The notes under the pieces: model-generated | Database searches by the model: none | What the model saw: the letters and a program-made list of their open reading frames with translations, nothing else | What the model was told of the DNA's origin: nothing | Assembly: GCA_028722305.1 (NCBI GenBank) | Contig: JAQYHB010000045.1 | Location: forward strand, 1 to 64,000 | DNA from: Spirochaetales bacterium | Lineage (GTDB): Bacteria > Spirochaetota > Spirochaetia > Sphaerochaetales > Sphaerochaetaceae | Reading direction: 5' to 3' | Length of the DNA: 64,000 nt | Position numbers and translations under genes: made by a program | Part shown: piece by piece, positions 43,212-52,303 of the stretch | How the letters are laid out: every line of letters starts with the position of its first letter | Position numbering within the stretch: the stretch's first letter is position 1

Positions 43212-44075
43212 TCAACCCTTTACAGCGCCAGCGTTCAAGCCTTTGACGAAGAACTTCTGGCCGCAGAGGAAGACGATGAAGACAGGAATGACCGTCAGGC
43301 AGCAGGCTGCCATGGTGAGGTTGTACTGGCTCACCTCCTCGCCGACGAACTGGTTCAGCGCGATCGGGAGCGTGTACTGACGCCAGTTGGACAGGAAGAC
43401 CAGCGGGTCGAGATAATCGTTCCAGGAATCCAGGAACTTGACCGTTGCCATGGCGGCGACAGTCGGCTTGATCATCGGCGTCATGATCCGCGCCCAGATC
43501 ACGTACTCGTTCGCGCCATCGATCATGGCCGATTCCCTCAGTTCGTCCGGCACTCCCATGAAGGCCTGCCTGATCAGGAAGATCGAGGAGACGCTGACCA
43601 GCCCACTGAAGACCAACGGCCACATCGTGCCCACGAGCCCCATGTCGCTGAACATGGAGAACCGGGGAATCAGCGTCAGCTGGCCGGGAATCATCAGCTG
43701 GGCGAGATACACCAAGAACAGCGCGTGGCTCCCCTTGAACTTCAGCTTGGCGAAGGCGTAGCCACTCATGCAGGAAAGCACGATGACAAGCGACACATGG
43801 ATGACAGCCAGCTTGATCGAGTTCCAGTAGGCAAGGAAGAAGTGGTAGTCTTTCCTCGCCGCGTTTCCCAGATGAAGCACGACCAGATAGTTGTCAGGAT
43901 ACCAATACCTCGGAATCCACTGGATGGGGACAGCCATAACGTCCCTCTGCATCTTGAAGGAGGCGCTGACCATCCAGATGAACGGCACGATGGTCAGCAA
44001 TCCAAGAATCGTGACGAAGATGTTCGCGACAACCCTCGCGATTCGGTTTTGATGGGTTCCAACGACCTTGATCAT
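43212..44075 (-). CDS. Sugar ABC transporter permease, MalG/UgpE type (copy 2)
   Basis: Inner-membrane permease of 287 residues with six helices. EAA loop: RESAMIDGANEYVIWARIMT; C terminus GQKFFVKGLNAGAVKG, matching copy 1 closely. ATG 44075 has GGAGG seven bases upstream and overlaps the MalF-type gene by four bases. The metallo-hydrolase gene follows three bases after its stop. A frame open to 44108 is not used. Confidence 0.92.
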   Translation of the reverse strand: MIKVVGTHQNRIARVVANIFVTILGLLTIVPFIWMVSASFKMQRDVMAVPIQWIPRYWYPDNYLVVLHLGNAARKDYHFFLAYWNSIKLAVIHVSLVIVLSCMSGYAFAKLKFKGSHALFLVYLAQLMIPGQLTLIPRFSMFSDMGLVGTMWPLVFSGLVSVSSIFLIRQAFMGVPDELRESAMIDGANEYVIWARIMTPMIKPTVAAMATVKFLDSWNDYLDPLVFLSNWRQYTLPIALNQFVGEEVSQYNLTMAACCLTVIPVFIVFLCGQKFFVKGLNAGAVKG

Positions 44076-44974
44076 AGGTTGGCCTCCGCTTGCTTGTTGT
44101 GGTTCCATTGGATGGCAGTGACAATCAGCAACAACACGAACAGGACGACGGCGATCGCGGACGCGTAGCCCATCCGGTAATAGCTGAAGGCGGCCTTGTA
44201 GACGTAATAGACGAGGGTGTAGGTCGAGTGTCCAGGTCCGCCCTGGGTCATGACGTTGGTGGTTCCGAACATCTTGAACGAACCGATGATGCCGGTAATC
44301 ATCAAGAAGAAGGTCGTCGGGCGAAGAAGCGGAATCGTGATCCTGAAGAACTGTGCGGGTTTCGACGCGCCGTCAATCTCGGCAGCCTCGTAGAGCTCGT
44401 CGGAAATCGACTGCAGGGACGCGCTGTACAGAAGAATGCGGTAGCCAAGACTCATCCAAATCGATACCAGCATCAACGACGGCAGGGCCCAGTTGTAATC
44501 CGCCAGCCAGCGGGGTGGATCCTTCCATCCCAAGGCCTTGACCATCAGCGTGAACGGACCGTAGCTGGACAAAAGCGCGATCCAGACCGCGGATGAAGCG
44601 ACGATGTTGCAGATCTTCGGCATGTACATGACGGTCCTGAGCACGCGGGCATACTTGTCACGGCAGTAGTCCTGGATGACCGCGGAGATCAGCAACGCGA
44701 GCAGGATGGTCACCGGCACCGTCACGATGGTGTACACCAACGTGTTCTTCAGCGACGCGATGAACCATTCGTCGTGCCAGAGATCGATGAAGTTCTGCAG
44801 CCCAAGGAAGTTCCAATTCCCGAACCCCTTGGTGTAGTTCCAATCGGTGAGACTGACAAACAAGGAGACCGCCAAAGGTATGACTCCCAGCCAGATGAGG
44901 AAAAACAAGCTTGGAATGATGAACGAATACGCGATCATGTTCGATCTCAGCGTTCGTTTCTGTCTTTGATTCAT
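44072..44974 (-). CDS. Sugar ABC transporter permease, MalF/UgpA type (copy 2)
   Basis: Inner-membrane permease of 300 residues, six helices, EAA loop YEAAEIDGASKPAQFFRITI. N terminus is basic (NQRQKRTLRSN) before the first helix IAYSFIIPSLFFLIWL. It lies 30 bases after the binding-protein gene with AAGGAG upstream of the ATG and no intercistronic hairpin, unlike copy 1. It forms the translocation pore with the MalG-type partner. Confidence 0.92.
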   Translation of the reverse strand: MNQRQKRTLRSNMIAYSFIIPSLFFLIWLGVIPLAVSLFVSLTDWNYTKGFGNWNFLGLQNFIDLWHDEWFIASLKNTLVYTIVTVPVTILLALLISAVIQDYCRDKYARVLRTVMYMPKICNIVASSAVWIALLSSYGPFTLMVKALGWKDPPRWLADYNWALPSLMLVSIWMSLGYRILLYSASLQSISDELYEAAEIDGASKPAQFFRITIPLLRPTTFFLMITGIIGSFKMFGTTNVMTQGGPGHSTYTLVYYVYKAAFSYYRMGYASAIAVVLFVLLLIVTAIQWNHNKQAEANL

Positions 44975-45004
44975 ACGTGACGTCTCCTTGTTGTCCGTCG
45001 TGAG

Positions 45005-46381
45005 TTATTTCTTCAGCAACGCGTCAGCACGGCTCTTGGCGTCTTTCAAAGCCTGATCGACGCTCTTGCGGCCATAGAAGGCCTGGGCCTCTTCCTCTTT
45101 CAGGATCGTGTTGATCTGCGTGTTGACAGAGGTGGTGGGTCCCTTCTCCGCCAGGTTGGTGCGGATGCTCAGGTAGTTCCTCAGGGAATCCGAGTCGAAG
45201 ACGCCGTCGGCTCCAGCCTCGAACGCCTTGATGACGTCGTCCTTGGAGACTCCAGTCCACAACGGGATTCTTCCACCCTTGGCCAACGGAGCCATGCCAC
45301 CCTGGATGTACCACTTCACAAACTCGGCGCATTCCTCAGGATGCTCGGTCTTGGATGCGATGCAGATCAGGTCTCCGGCGCCATTGATCTTCGCGTGGTC
45401 CCAGTACTCCAGATCTTTCTCGGTCGGAACCGGGCCAGGGATGATGGCAGTCATGAAGTCGTGCGGATAGGTCGCGGTGTCCTTGACCAGACGGATCTGG
45501 CTGATACCGGTCTGCATGGCGCACTTGCCCTCCAGGAAGGTGTTGGCGAAGCGGAGCTTGTCACCGACGATCTGGTCGTAGGTGATGGCGGTCTTGTCGA
45601 CCAGCATCGTGTCCGCGGCAAGCTGCATGCCGGCCTTCCAGGCAGGATCATCATAGTTGGTCTCGGTGGCGTCAGCGTCCTTGTAGGTCGACTTCGCGCC
45701 AAGCGTGCTGTAGAAAATCGGGTCTCCATTGGCCACATCGCCGCTGAAGAACCAGTTCATGCCATAGACCTTGTCCTGGCCTTCTCCGTGGGTAAGCTTC
45801 TTGCAAGCCTCGCGGAACTGGTCGTACGTCCAGCCATTGTAGGGCAGTTCGACTCCGGCGGCCTTGAACATGTCGACGTTCGCCATGATCCACGCGCCGT
45901 TCTCGTACTTGGTCGGAATGGCATAGAATTTTCCATCGTACTTGTAGGACTTCACGTTGCCGACACCCATCTCGCCTTCGATATCGAAACCGGTTTTGGC
46001 CATCAGGTCGTCAAGAGGCAACACCAAGCCGGATTCGATACGAGGAATCAGGCGCCCGGTGCCGCCATAACTGATGAAGACGTCGATGTCGCCGCCGCTC
46101 ATCAGGTAGGTCTCAAGCTGCAGGTTGCCGTCGCCATTGTTCACATAGCGGACATACTCCGCCTGGATGCCCTTGTCCTTGAATTCCTCATTGAACTTCT
46201 GCATCATCTCGTCGTAGCCATATTCTGGCTGGACACCAGCCCACACACGCAACGTGATAGGCTTCTTCTCGCTTGCAGCCGGCGTCGCCGCGGTGGCGCT
46301 CGGGGCTTCCTTGCCTCCCTGGGCGAAGGCCATGGCACTGGCGAACATACCGACAAGCACCATCATCTTCCACTTACGCAT
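45005..46381 (-). CDS. Sugar ABC transporter solute-binding protein (copy 2)
   Basis: Secreted family 1 binding protein of 458 residues. ATG 46381 has GAGGAGG five bases upstream and begins the signal peptide MRKWKMMVLVGMFASAMAFA, cut before QGGKEA, with no lipobox cysteine. The mature protein shares long runs with copy 1 (NEEFKDKGIQAEYVRYVN, KKLTHGEGQDKVYGMNW). It follows the FAD oxidoreductase gene by 19 bases, so oxidoreductase and importer are made together. No ATPase gene is present in the operon. Confidence 0.92.
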   Translation of the reverse strand: MRKWKMMVLVGMFASAMAFAQGGKEAPSATAATPAASEKKPITLRVWAGVQPEYGYDEMMQKFNEEFKDKGIQAEYVRYVNNGDGNLQLETYLMSGGDIDVFISYGGTGRLIPRIESGLVLPLDDLMAKTGFDIEGEMGVGNVKSYKYDGKFYAIPTKYENGAWIMANVDMFKAAGVELPYNGWTYDQFREACKKLTHGEGQDKVYGMNWFFSGDVANGDPIFYSTLGAKSTYKDADATETNYDDPAWKAGMQLAADTMLVDKTAITYDQIVGDKLRFANTFLEGKCAMQTGISQIRLVKDTATYPHDFMTAIIPGPVPTEKDLEYWDHAKINGAGDLICIASKTEHPEECAEFVKWYIQGGMAPLAKGGRIPLWTGVSKDDVIKAFEAGADGVFDSDSLRNYLSIRTNLAEKGPTTSVNTQINTILKEEEAQAFYGRKSVDQALKDAKSRADALLKK

Positions 46382-46400
46382 ACAATCCTCCTCTTTCGCG

Positions 46401-48254
46401 TCAATACACACGAATCTCAAACACACGCGCCACAGGAGCCCCATTGGTCGAAAGTACTTTCACCTCGAGACGGCTGATGCGCGCGCCTTTTTCCAAATCC
46501 ACCACGTTGAGCCGCTGGCTGTTGTCACGTACCGTTTTCCGCACGACCAGCTTTTCCCCGTCAAAGAACGAAAGGTCATAGTCCTTGACCAGCTCATGGG
46601 GAACCCCTACCTGCTCGAGCTTCTGCCGGCGGCTTGACATGGTGATCTTCACCGGACGGCTCAGATCGGTATACCATGTCAGGCGCACCTGGCGGACCGC
46701 CACCTTCCTGTCCCAGGAAAGGGTCAGGCTCTGGGAGCCACCGGAAAGCGGATCGCTTTCCCAGTAGTTGCGATTCTCCCCTTCGGGACGGGACACACCG
46801 TCCAGCACCAAGGCGGCGTCTTGCTCCCCGCTGGAAGCGGTGACCTTCGCCTTCAGGGCCAAGTCCTCCGGGTCATGGTTCTTCACCCCGGGAATATAGC
46901 AATCATCCTTCAGCAGTTCCTGTTGCAACTCGTCGATACGCCACCTCCCTACTTCTCTGGGGGAGATGCCGTATTTGATACAGAGGCTGGCCGCGGTTCC
47001 GACAGCTTGTCCGCCGACACTGCAGGTACCCATGACCCGGCTGGAAGCCATGCCGAGCTTCGAGGCGGAAAGGCTACGACCGCTGATGAACAGGTTGTCG
47101 ATCTTCTTCGGGACATAGCAACGATACGGAATGGTATAGCATCCAGGAAAACTGTGGACGAGGGACGGGACTTTCCCTCTATCAAGCAGGCCATGGGCGC
47201 AATGGACATCCACCGGCCATCCGCCATAGGCGACCGCATCGGGAAACCTTCGGCCCCCAAGGACATCGTTCTCGTTCAGGACGTACTCTCCCATCAGACG
47301 CCGGCTTTCCCGCACGCCGGGCAGCATCCCCACCCATGCGAGCTCGTAGTTCGCCGCACCGTGGTCGCCTACGTTCTTGATATGGTCCCAGACGCCATAG
47401 ACCGCCTTGAGCAAGTCGTCACGGATCGACTCATACTCGTCGATGATGTCGCGGCCCTTTCCCGACAGCTCGATCCACCAGTAGCCATAGTCCAGGCACG
47501 GCGCCTCGGTATACTGCTTCCCATCGGCGCTTCCCGTATCCAGCAAGGTCAAGGCTTCCTGTTCCTGGGCGAGGTTGGGATGGTTGCGGTACTGCAGGTC
47601 CTCTTCCGTGAAATGCCAAGCCCATGAGGGAGCGGTGAATTTCACAGGATGCCCGGTATCGACCGCCTTGAAGAGCAAGGTGTTGCCCATGCGGTTGTTG
47701 TCGGCCTTTTCCGGGGCATGGGGTTCGCCATAGACTCTCTTGGCCTCGCTGCCAGTCCGGTACGGGACACCGGCCATATATCCGAGCGTCCCGTTTCCGG
47801 TCGCGTCATCAAAGATGCTCCCTTCGATATGCCAATGACACTCGGTAGTGCTCTGATAGCAGTCAATCGAAACAATCTCCCTCCCCTGCAGACTGACGTC
47901 GTACATGGCACAGTTCAGGAACAAGGTCAGGTTCTTCTGCTGGGATGCGGCACTCCAGAGCACCGTCGACCAGATGCTGTAGTTGTAGGAGTCGTTGACC
48001 CGCTTGTTCTCCAGCATCAACTCGTAGAGGATGCCGGTCTCTTCCAGGTTCGGTTTGGTCATGTCGACTCCGGCACCACAGACGTGCATGCGGATCTCGC
48101 TGGAAGCGTTTCCCCCGAGCACCGGACGATCCTGGACCAATGCCGTCTTTGCCCCGTGCCGCGCGCTGGCGATGGCGGCGCAAAGGCCGTTCATGCCTCC
48201 CCCCACCACCACGACATCGAAACGGGCATGACGATGTTTTGACCGAATGGACAT
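46401..48254 (-). CDS. FAD-dependent oxidoreductase with C-terminal beta-sandwich domain (copy 2)
   Basis: Paralogue of the enzyme at 30032-31879, 617 residues. FAD loop VVVVGGGMNGLCAA, family motif GGNASSEIRMHVCGAGV, closing motif GQAVGTAASLCIKYG, and a C-terminal beta-sandwich of about 140 residues after a linker. Cytoplasmic, no signal peptide. ATG 48254 is preceded by GGAGG and five bases (ATTGT), the same spacer as the binding protein behind it. It is the first gene of the operon oxidoreductase, binding protein, two permeases, metallo-hydrolase. The likely role is oxidation of the imported carbohydrate, with the hydrolase acting on the product; the true substrate is unknown. Confidence 0.83.
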   Translation of the reverse strand: MSIRSKHRHARFDVVVVGGGMNGLCAAIASARHGAKTALVQDRPVLGGNASSEIRMHVCGAGVDMTKPNLEETGILYELMLENKRVNDSYNYSIWSTVLWSAASQQKNLTLFLNCAMYDVSLQGREIVSIDCYQSTTECHWHIEGSIFDDATGNGTLGYMAGVPYRTGSEAKRVYGEPHAPEKADNNRMGNTLLFKAVDTGHPVKFTAPSWAWHFTEEDLQYRNHPNLAQEQEALTLLDTGSADGKQYTEAPCLDYGYWWIELSGKGRDIIDEYESIRDDLLKAVYGVWDHIKNVGDHGAANYELAWVGMLPGVRESRRLMGEYVLNENDVLGGRRFPDAVAYGGWPVDVHCAHGLLDRGKVPSLVHSFPGCYTIPYRCYVPKKIDNLFISGRSLSASKLGMASSRVMGTCSVGGQAVGTAASLCIKYGISPREVGRWRIDELQQELLKDDCYIPGVKNHDPEDLALKAKVTASSGEQDAALVLDGVSRPEGENRNYWESDPLSGGSQSLTLSWDRKVAVRQVRLTWYTDLSRPVKITMSSRRQKLEQVGVPHELVKDYDLSFFDGEKLVVRKTVRDNSQRLNVVDLEKGARISRLEVKVLSTNGAPVARVFEIRVY

Positions 48255-48303
48255 ACAATCCTCCACATATAACTACATACGAAGGCAATCCCTTCACAAA
48301 AAT

Positions 48304-48333
48304 GTATTATGTCATGATTTTATCGTCTGTCAA
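48304..48333 (-). promoter_or_regulatory. Promoter of the second oxidoreductase-ABC operon
   Basis: Minus-strand TTGACA (48333-48328, a perfect -35), 18-base spacer and TAATAC (48309-48304). The transcription start would be near 48297, giving a leader of about 43 bases with a normal ribosome site. This is the strongest promoter match in the window and probably needs a repressor; the divergent GntR protein is the obvious candidate. Confidence 0.6.
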
Positions 48334-48354
48334 TCAAAAATATTTCAAAAAAGT

Positions 48355-48385
48355 TTGAAAAAATCTCGACAAAATCGGCTATAAT
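48355..48385 (+). promoter_or_regulatory. Promoter of the GntR-family regulator gene
   Basis: TTGAAA at 48355-48360 and a perfect TATAAT at 48380-48385, 19 bases apart. The spacer is long by two bases. ATGT at 48394-48397 and ACAT at 48402-48405 flank a short centre just downstream and could be half of an operator for the regulator itself. Confidence 0.4.
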
Positions 48386-48451
48386 CGCTTAATATGTTAT
48401 TACATTACTCGATTCAATGCAGACTTGCTGCAAACACAAGGAGTTTCTTCC

Positions 48452-49165
48452 ATGCCGTTATATGACCGGATCCTTGACACCATCCATACAAGAATCAAGG
48501 ATGGCTCCCTCCCGGAGGGAGCGATGCTGCCAAAGGAGACAGAACTCTGCGATGCCTATGGGGTCAGCAGGACTACAGTCCGCACCGCCCTTTTGAAATT
48601 GCAGAACGAAGGCCTGATCAAACGGATCAAGGGGAAAGGCACCATCGTCACCTCTGCAAAAGTGCTCGAGCAAAGCTCCATCTTCATCGAGAGCTTCGCC
48701 GAGGAATTGAAGAGCCAAGGATTCAAGACGACCACCGAGGTCCTGGAGTTCAGAAGGATGAGGGCGCCGGCCGAGGTCGCGGGAAAGCTCGGGTTGAAAG
48801 AAGGCGAACAGGTCATGAAGCTGACCCGGCTCCGCTACCAGAGTGGCTCCTTCGACAAGGGTTCGATCGTCATCACCACGAGCTACCTGCCCCTTTCCCT
48901 CTCCTTCATCGAGAACTACGACCTGGAGACAACCAGCCTCCATGATATCTTCAAGGAGCATGAGCTGCACCGCAGCGACATCACCAAGACCATCAGCGCG
49001 AAGAACCTGGACGACAAGGAAGCCAGGCTGCTTGGCGCGCAACCTGGCTCAATCGCGATCGTGATCAGCAGTTTCACCCTTGACCAGCACGGGAAACCGC
49101 TGGAAGTCTGTGAGAGCATCTACCCCGTCGGAAGAAACACCTTCACGCTAAAGCTCAGGACTTGA
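48452..49165 (+). CDS. GntR/HutC-family transcriptional regulator
   Basis: DNA-binding regulator of 237 residues. Residues 1-70 form the winged helix (KETELCDAYGVSRTTVRTAL, then IKRIKGKGTIV), and residues of about 95-235 form the UTRA ligand-binding domain (ending EVCESIYPVGRNTFTLKL). HutC-type members sense sugars, sugar phosphates or amino acids. ATG 48452 has AAGGAG eight bases upstream. It is divergent from the second oxidoreductase-ABC operon, which it probably represses. Its last 11 bases overlap the SGNH hydrolase gene on the other strand. Confidence 0.92.
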   Translation: MPLYDRILDTIHTRIKDGSLPEGAMLPKETELCDAYGVSRTTVRTALLKLQNEGLIKRIKGKGTIVTSAKVLEQSSIFIESFAEELKSQGFKTTTEVLEFRRMRAPAEVAGKLGLKEGEQVMKLTRLRYQSGSFDKGSIVITTSYLPLSLSFIENYDLETTSLHDIFKEHELHRSDITKTISAKNLDDKEARLLGAQPGSIAIVISSFTLDQHGKPLEVCESIYPVGRNTFTLKLRT

Positions 49166-49799
49166 GCGCGAGATCCCGGACCAGGGGGGCAAGCGCCTCG
49201 GCCAGCGCCTTGTGGTCCTTCGGCATCATGTGCAGCTGGTCTTCCTCGCTTGGACCCGCGACCGTCGAGGCATCGAAGAAAGCGCAGTGATGGGTTCGGG
49301 CGACCTCCTGGTAGAGCGGAGCGAGGCGACGGCTCTTTTCCGGGGCGGTAGGGCCATAGGTCCGAAACCGAGGGACATCCATGATCCTGTCTCCGATTGC
49401 GATCGGGCTGACAATCAGGACATGCCGGACACCCTGGTCTTGCGGATACACGAAGTGTTCGGTGAGCGAGACCAGTGTCTCCATCCCCTTGGCAATCGCA
49501 TAAGGGCTTGCGTTCAGATTTTCTTTCGTGTCGTTGGTTCCGAGCATGATGACCAGGACATCGATCGGGCCGTGGGTGGAGAGTACGTACCCCAGGCCTT
49601 TCAGACCGTTTCGGTACGTCCCTCCCATCGGGTCGTCAAAGACCGTCGTCCTTCCGTTGATTCCCTCCTCGTGCACGAGGAAATCCGTTCCCAGCAAGGT
49701 CTGCAGGATTCCGGTCCAGCGCACCTCGTAGGGCCAGCGGCCCCCAAGAGGGCAATCACCCCAGGTGTTGCTGTCCCCATAACAAACGATGTGATACAT
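49155..49799 (-). CDS. SGNH/GDSL-family esterase
   Basis: Cytoplasmic SGNH hydrolase of 214 residues. Block I reads CYGDSNTWG with the catalytic serine, block III LGTNDTKENL, and the DxxH pair appears as PKDHKALAE near the end. Family members deacylate sugars or lipids; with sugar genes around it, a carbohydrate acetyl esterase role is likely. ATG 49799 is served by GGAGG eight bases upstream and lies 29 bases after the TIM-barrel gene, as the last gene of the ROK operon. Its end overlaps the end of the GntR gene. Confidence 0.82.
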   Translation of the reverse strand: MYHIVCYGDSNTWGDCPLGGRWPYEVRWTGILQTLLGTDFLVHEEGINGRTTVFDDPMGGTYRNGLKGLGYVLSTHGPIDVLVIMLGTNDTKENLNASPYAIAKGMETLVSLTEHFVYPQDQGVRHVLIVSPIAIGDRIMDVPRFRTYGPTAPEKSRRLAPLYQEVARTHHCAFFDASTVAGPSEEDQLHMMPKDHKALAEALAPLVRDLALKS

Positions 49800-49828
49800 C
49801 TCTTGTTCCTCCTCACTATCCCAAAGGA

Positions 49829-50725
49829 CTATGTCCTGTTCTTGAACTGCTCGAGCCGCCACACCATGTGCCGCCCTACTTCATACAGGTATCGGGCCTG
49901 TACCGGATAGAAGTTCTCGTCTCCGTGTTCCCAGAGGTGCAGGGCCTCGAAGGTGAAGTCTCCCTGGTAGTCGATGTCGGCAAGGGCGCGCAGGACGCGG
50001 TTCCAGTCGATCATCCCCTGGTAGGGAATCAGGTGGTGGTCGTCGGTGAAGCAGTTGTCATTCACATGCAGCGCCTTCAGGCGCGGCCCGAGAATCCGGA
50101 TCGAATCGGCCGCGTCTTCACCCGCCAGCCCGCAATGGCCGGTATCCAGCAGGCACAGGAAATGCTCCTTGTCATCCAATTCCTCGTAGAAGCGCACGTA
50201 CTCGTTCGGGTCGTTCAGCATGTCCAGGACGATCGTCTTGCGGAGCGTGTCGCTCTGGAACATGTTCTCCAGGGCGATTTTCACGCCGAACTCCTTCGCG
50301 TAGGGCGCCAGGCTCCGATAGAAGTCCAGGTTCAGCTTCCAGACCACGTCATGAAACCTGCGGTAATTCAGGTTGTGCAGAGGATGGACCACCACATGGG
50401 GAATGCCAAGCAAGGAGGCGCATTCCAGGCAACGGACCAAGAGAGGTTGGATGCGCCTTGAGTAGTCCGGCACCTCGTCCGCTGCAAGCTGGAAAAGGAA
50501 CGGGGCGTGGGCCTGGTTGAACACCACCCCATGGTCCCGGGCGATTTCGGCGACTTCTCTCGCGTGGGCTTTGTACCCGCTCCCATTCCATGGGCTATCG
50601 CCCTCTTCCATAAACGGGCTGAAGGTATAGTCGAGCGCCTTGAAGCCCGCTTCGGAGAGAATCTCGATCATCCTGCGCTCGCCGACCTTCTGGATCAGAG
50701 AGCCTGTTTCCGTCGAAATACGCAT
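49829..50725 (-). CDS. Xylose-isomerase-like TIM-barrel sugar (phosphate) isomerase/epimerase
   Basis: Cytoplasmic TIM-barrel protein of 298 residues of the AP endonuclease 2 superfamily. Metal-site and barrel strands include HVVVHPLHNL, IALENMF, LLDTGHCGLAGED, LHVNDN with a following histidine pair, and FTFEAL near the C terminus, the usual Glu-Asp-His-Glu pattern. The substrate (keto sugar, inosose or sugar phosphate) is not fixed. ATG 50725 has GAGG upstream and lies ten bases after the VOC gene. A reading frame continuing upstream to 51136 is only an antisense-type shadow within the VOC gene. Confidence 0.8.
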   Translation of the reverse strand: MRISTETGSLIQKVGERRMIEILSEAGFKALDYTFSPFMEEGDSPWNGSGYKAHAREVAEIARDHGVVFNQAHAPFLFQLAADEVPDYSRRIQPLLVRCLECASLLGIPHVVVHPLHNLNYRRFHDVVWKLNLDFYRSLAPYAKEFGVKIALENMFQSDTLRKTIVLDMLNDPNEYVRFYEELDDKEHFLCLLDTGHCGLAGEDAADSIRILGPRLKALHVNDNCFTDDHHLIPYQGMIDWNRVLRALADIDYQGDFTFEALHLWEHGDENFYPVQARYLYEVGRHMVWRLEQFKNRT

Positions 50726-50735
50726 GACTGGCACC

Positions 50736-51113
50736 TCACAGTTTTTGGTTGAACTCGATCTTCTCATGGTCGGGACCGAGGATGGTGAAGAATCTGACGC
50801 CCTTTCCAAAAAACGGAAGGAACTGGATTGAACCTTCAAGCGGCAGATATCCGAACTTCTCGCATTCGCGCAAGGCGGCTTCGACGTCGTCCACATCGAT
50901 TGCCACATGGTTCCACGCTCCGTCCGCCATCGTTGCCTTGCCGTTCTGGTAGGTTTCCAGAACCAACCCTTTCTGCTCGAGGAAAACGACGTGCTCGTTC
51001 CCGTTGTCCGTCTCGTAGACCACCTTGAAACCGAGAGACTCGTAGAAAGCCCGGGTCCTCTCGCTGTCATTGACAGGCAAGCCGATGTGCTGCAAGCCTC
51101 GCATACACTCCAT
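50736..51113 (-). CDS. VOC-family (glyoxalase/dioxygenase fold) protein
   Basis: Cytoplasmic protein of 125 residues with two beta-alpha-beta-beta-beta units. RGLQHIGLPVND supplies the first metal-ligand histidine, LVLETYQ the first acidic ligand, NHVAIDVDD the second histidine and HEKIEFNQ the final glutamate, so the four-ligand metal site looks complete. Families of this fold include glyoxalases, epimerases and isomerases. Its place between a ROK regulator and a TIM-barrel isomerase suggests action on the same sugar intermediate. ATG 51113 has AAGGAG nine bases upstream. Confidence 0.82.
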   Translation of the reverse strand: MECMRGLQHIGLPVNDSERTRAFYESLGFKVVYETDNGNEHVVFLEQKGLVLETYQNGKATMADGAWNHVAIDVDDVEAALRECEKFGYLPLEGSIQFLPFFGKGVRFFTILGPDHEKIEFNQKL

Positions 51114-51129
51114 ACTGCTTTTCTCCTTA

Positions 51130-52203
51130 TCACCACTGGTCAAGATACAACCAGGCCATACGTTTCGCCGCCCCGATCGCGCTGGACTCCCGTTTCAGGT
51201 GTCCGGTCGCGATATAGGAGCCGTCAGGATCGAACAGGTTCAACTTCCCTATCTTTTTCTGGATTACCTGCAGATAGGGGGACAGGTAGCCGCCGACGTC
51301 GCCGCCGAGCAGGATCCGGCAGTCGAAGGCCATGCGGAGATTGGAAACCTCGATGGCAAGCGCGTCGGTATAGGCGTCGAACCGGGCCTTCGCTTGTTCG
51401 TCCCCATCGGCCAGCGCCTTGAAGAAGTCCTCCAGGTCCTCGCCCAGCGCATGGCTGGACAGGTAGGGGTCGGCGCATCCGCTCTTACCGCAATAGCAAC
51501 GCTTCCCGCTGGGGTAGATGACCATGTGGCCGAACTCGCCGCTTTGCCAGTCATCCCCGTTGTACAGGCCCTGCTTCTGGTAGAAGGCGCCTCCGACCGT
51601 CTCGTTCAGGGACAGGTAGACCACATTCCCCTCCTGGGGCGGAATCTCGGCGAGCGCGGCGTTTTTCGCGTCGTTGGCGAAGCAGACCGGGTAGGCGATG
51701 TTGCGGGAGAACCACGAAAGGGGCACGTGGGTGATTCCCAGAACATGGGAACGGCTTACCTCGCTATCCAGGGGATTGACGATGCCAGGAATCGAGATGC
51801 CGACCCCCTCGATCTTCTTGTGGGCGACACGGCTAAAGGCGATGAAATCGTCCAGCCTGCGCGCCATTTCCCGAAAGTATTCCGGCTCATTCTGGAAGTC
51901 CAGGCGCGCGCCATCGCTCCGGACCACCCCTCTGCCTATGTCCTCGAGCACGAACCGCAGATGATGGCGGGTGATGTCGAGCCCCACCACGTAGTGGGCG
52001 TCAGGGGAAAGGGAAAGCGGTTTGGCCTTCCGCCCCCCTGTGGATTCGTTCTGTCCGGATTCGTAGACCATGCCGCCCTCGATCATCTCGGTGACGTTGG
52101 CAAGGACCGTCGGCATGCTGAGCCCCAACCGCGAGGCGATTTCCTGCCGTGTCGCCGATCTTTCCTTGTACAGAAGTTCCACTATCCGGTTTCTTGTCTG
52201 CAT
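51130..52203 (-). CDS. ROK-family transcriptional repressor
   Basis: NagC/XylR-type protein of 357 residues. N-terminal winged helix (RQEIASRLGLSMPTVLANVT), then a sugar-kinase-like ROK domain with VVGLDITRHHLRF, GISIPGIVN and the zinc motif CYCGKSGCADPY. Such proteins bind DNA until a sugar is bound. ATG 52203 has AAGGGA upstream. It is the first gene of the operon with the VOC, TIM-barrel and SGNH genes and is divergent from a sorbitol/xylitol-type dehydrogenase; it probably regulates both. Candidate operators lie at 52304-52330. Confidence 0.9.
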   Translation of the reverse strand: MQTRNRIVELLYKERSATRQEIASRLGLSMPTVLANVTEMIEGGMVYESGQNESTGGRKAKPLSLSPDAHYVVGLDITRHHLRFVLEDIGRGVVRSDGARLDFQNEPEYFREMARRLDDFIAFSRVAHKKIEGVGISIPGIVNPLDSEVSRSHVLGITHVPLSWFSRNIAYPVCFANDAKNAALAEIPPQEGNVVYLSLNETVGGAFYQKQGLYNGDDWQSGEFGHMVIYPSGKRCYCGKSGCADPYLSSHALGEDLEDFFKALADGDEQAKARFDAYTDALAIEVSNLRMAFDCRILLGGDVGGYLSPYLQVIQKKIGKLNLFDPDGSYIATGHLKRESSAIGAAKRMAWLYLDQW

Positions 52204-52303
52204 GCGGTTCCCTTCCATAAATATATTTAGAAAAGAATACATCCCTTGCTATCCGCAAGTCAAAGCAAACATCATGGCGAACGCCGGTTCCATGTGCACA
52301 CGA

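Noticed and set aside
50726-51136. N-terminal extension of the TIM-barrel gene through the VOC gene
   Set aside because: The VOC protein in the other frame has its complete metal-ligand pattern and its own ribosome site; the TIM-barrel family starts at 50725.
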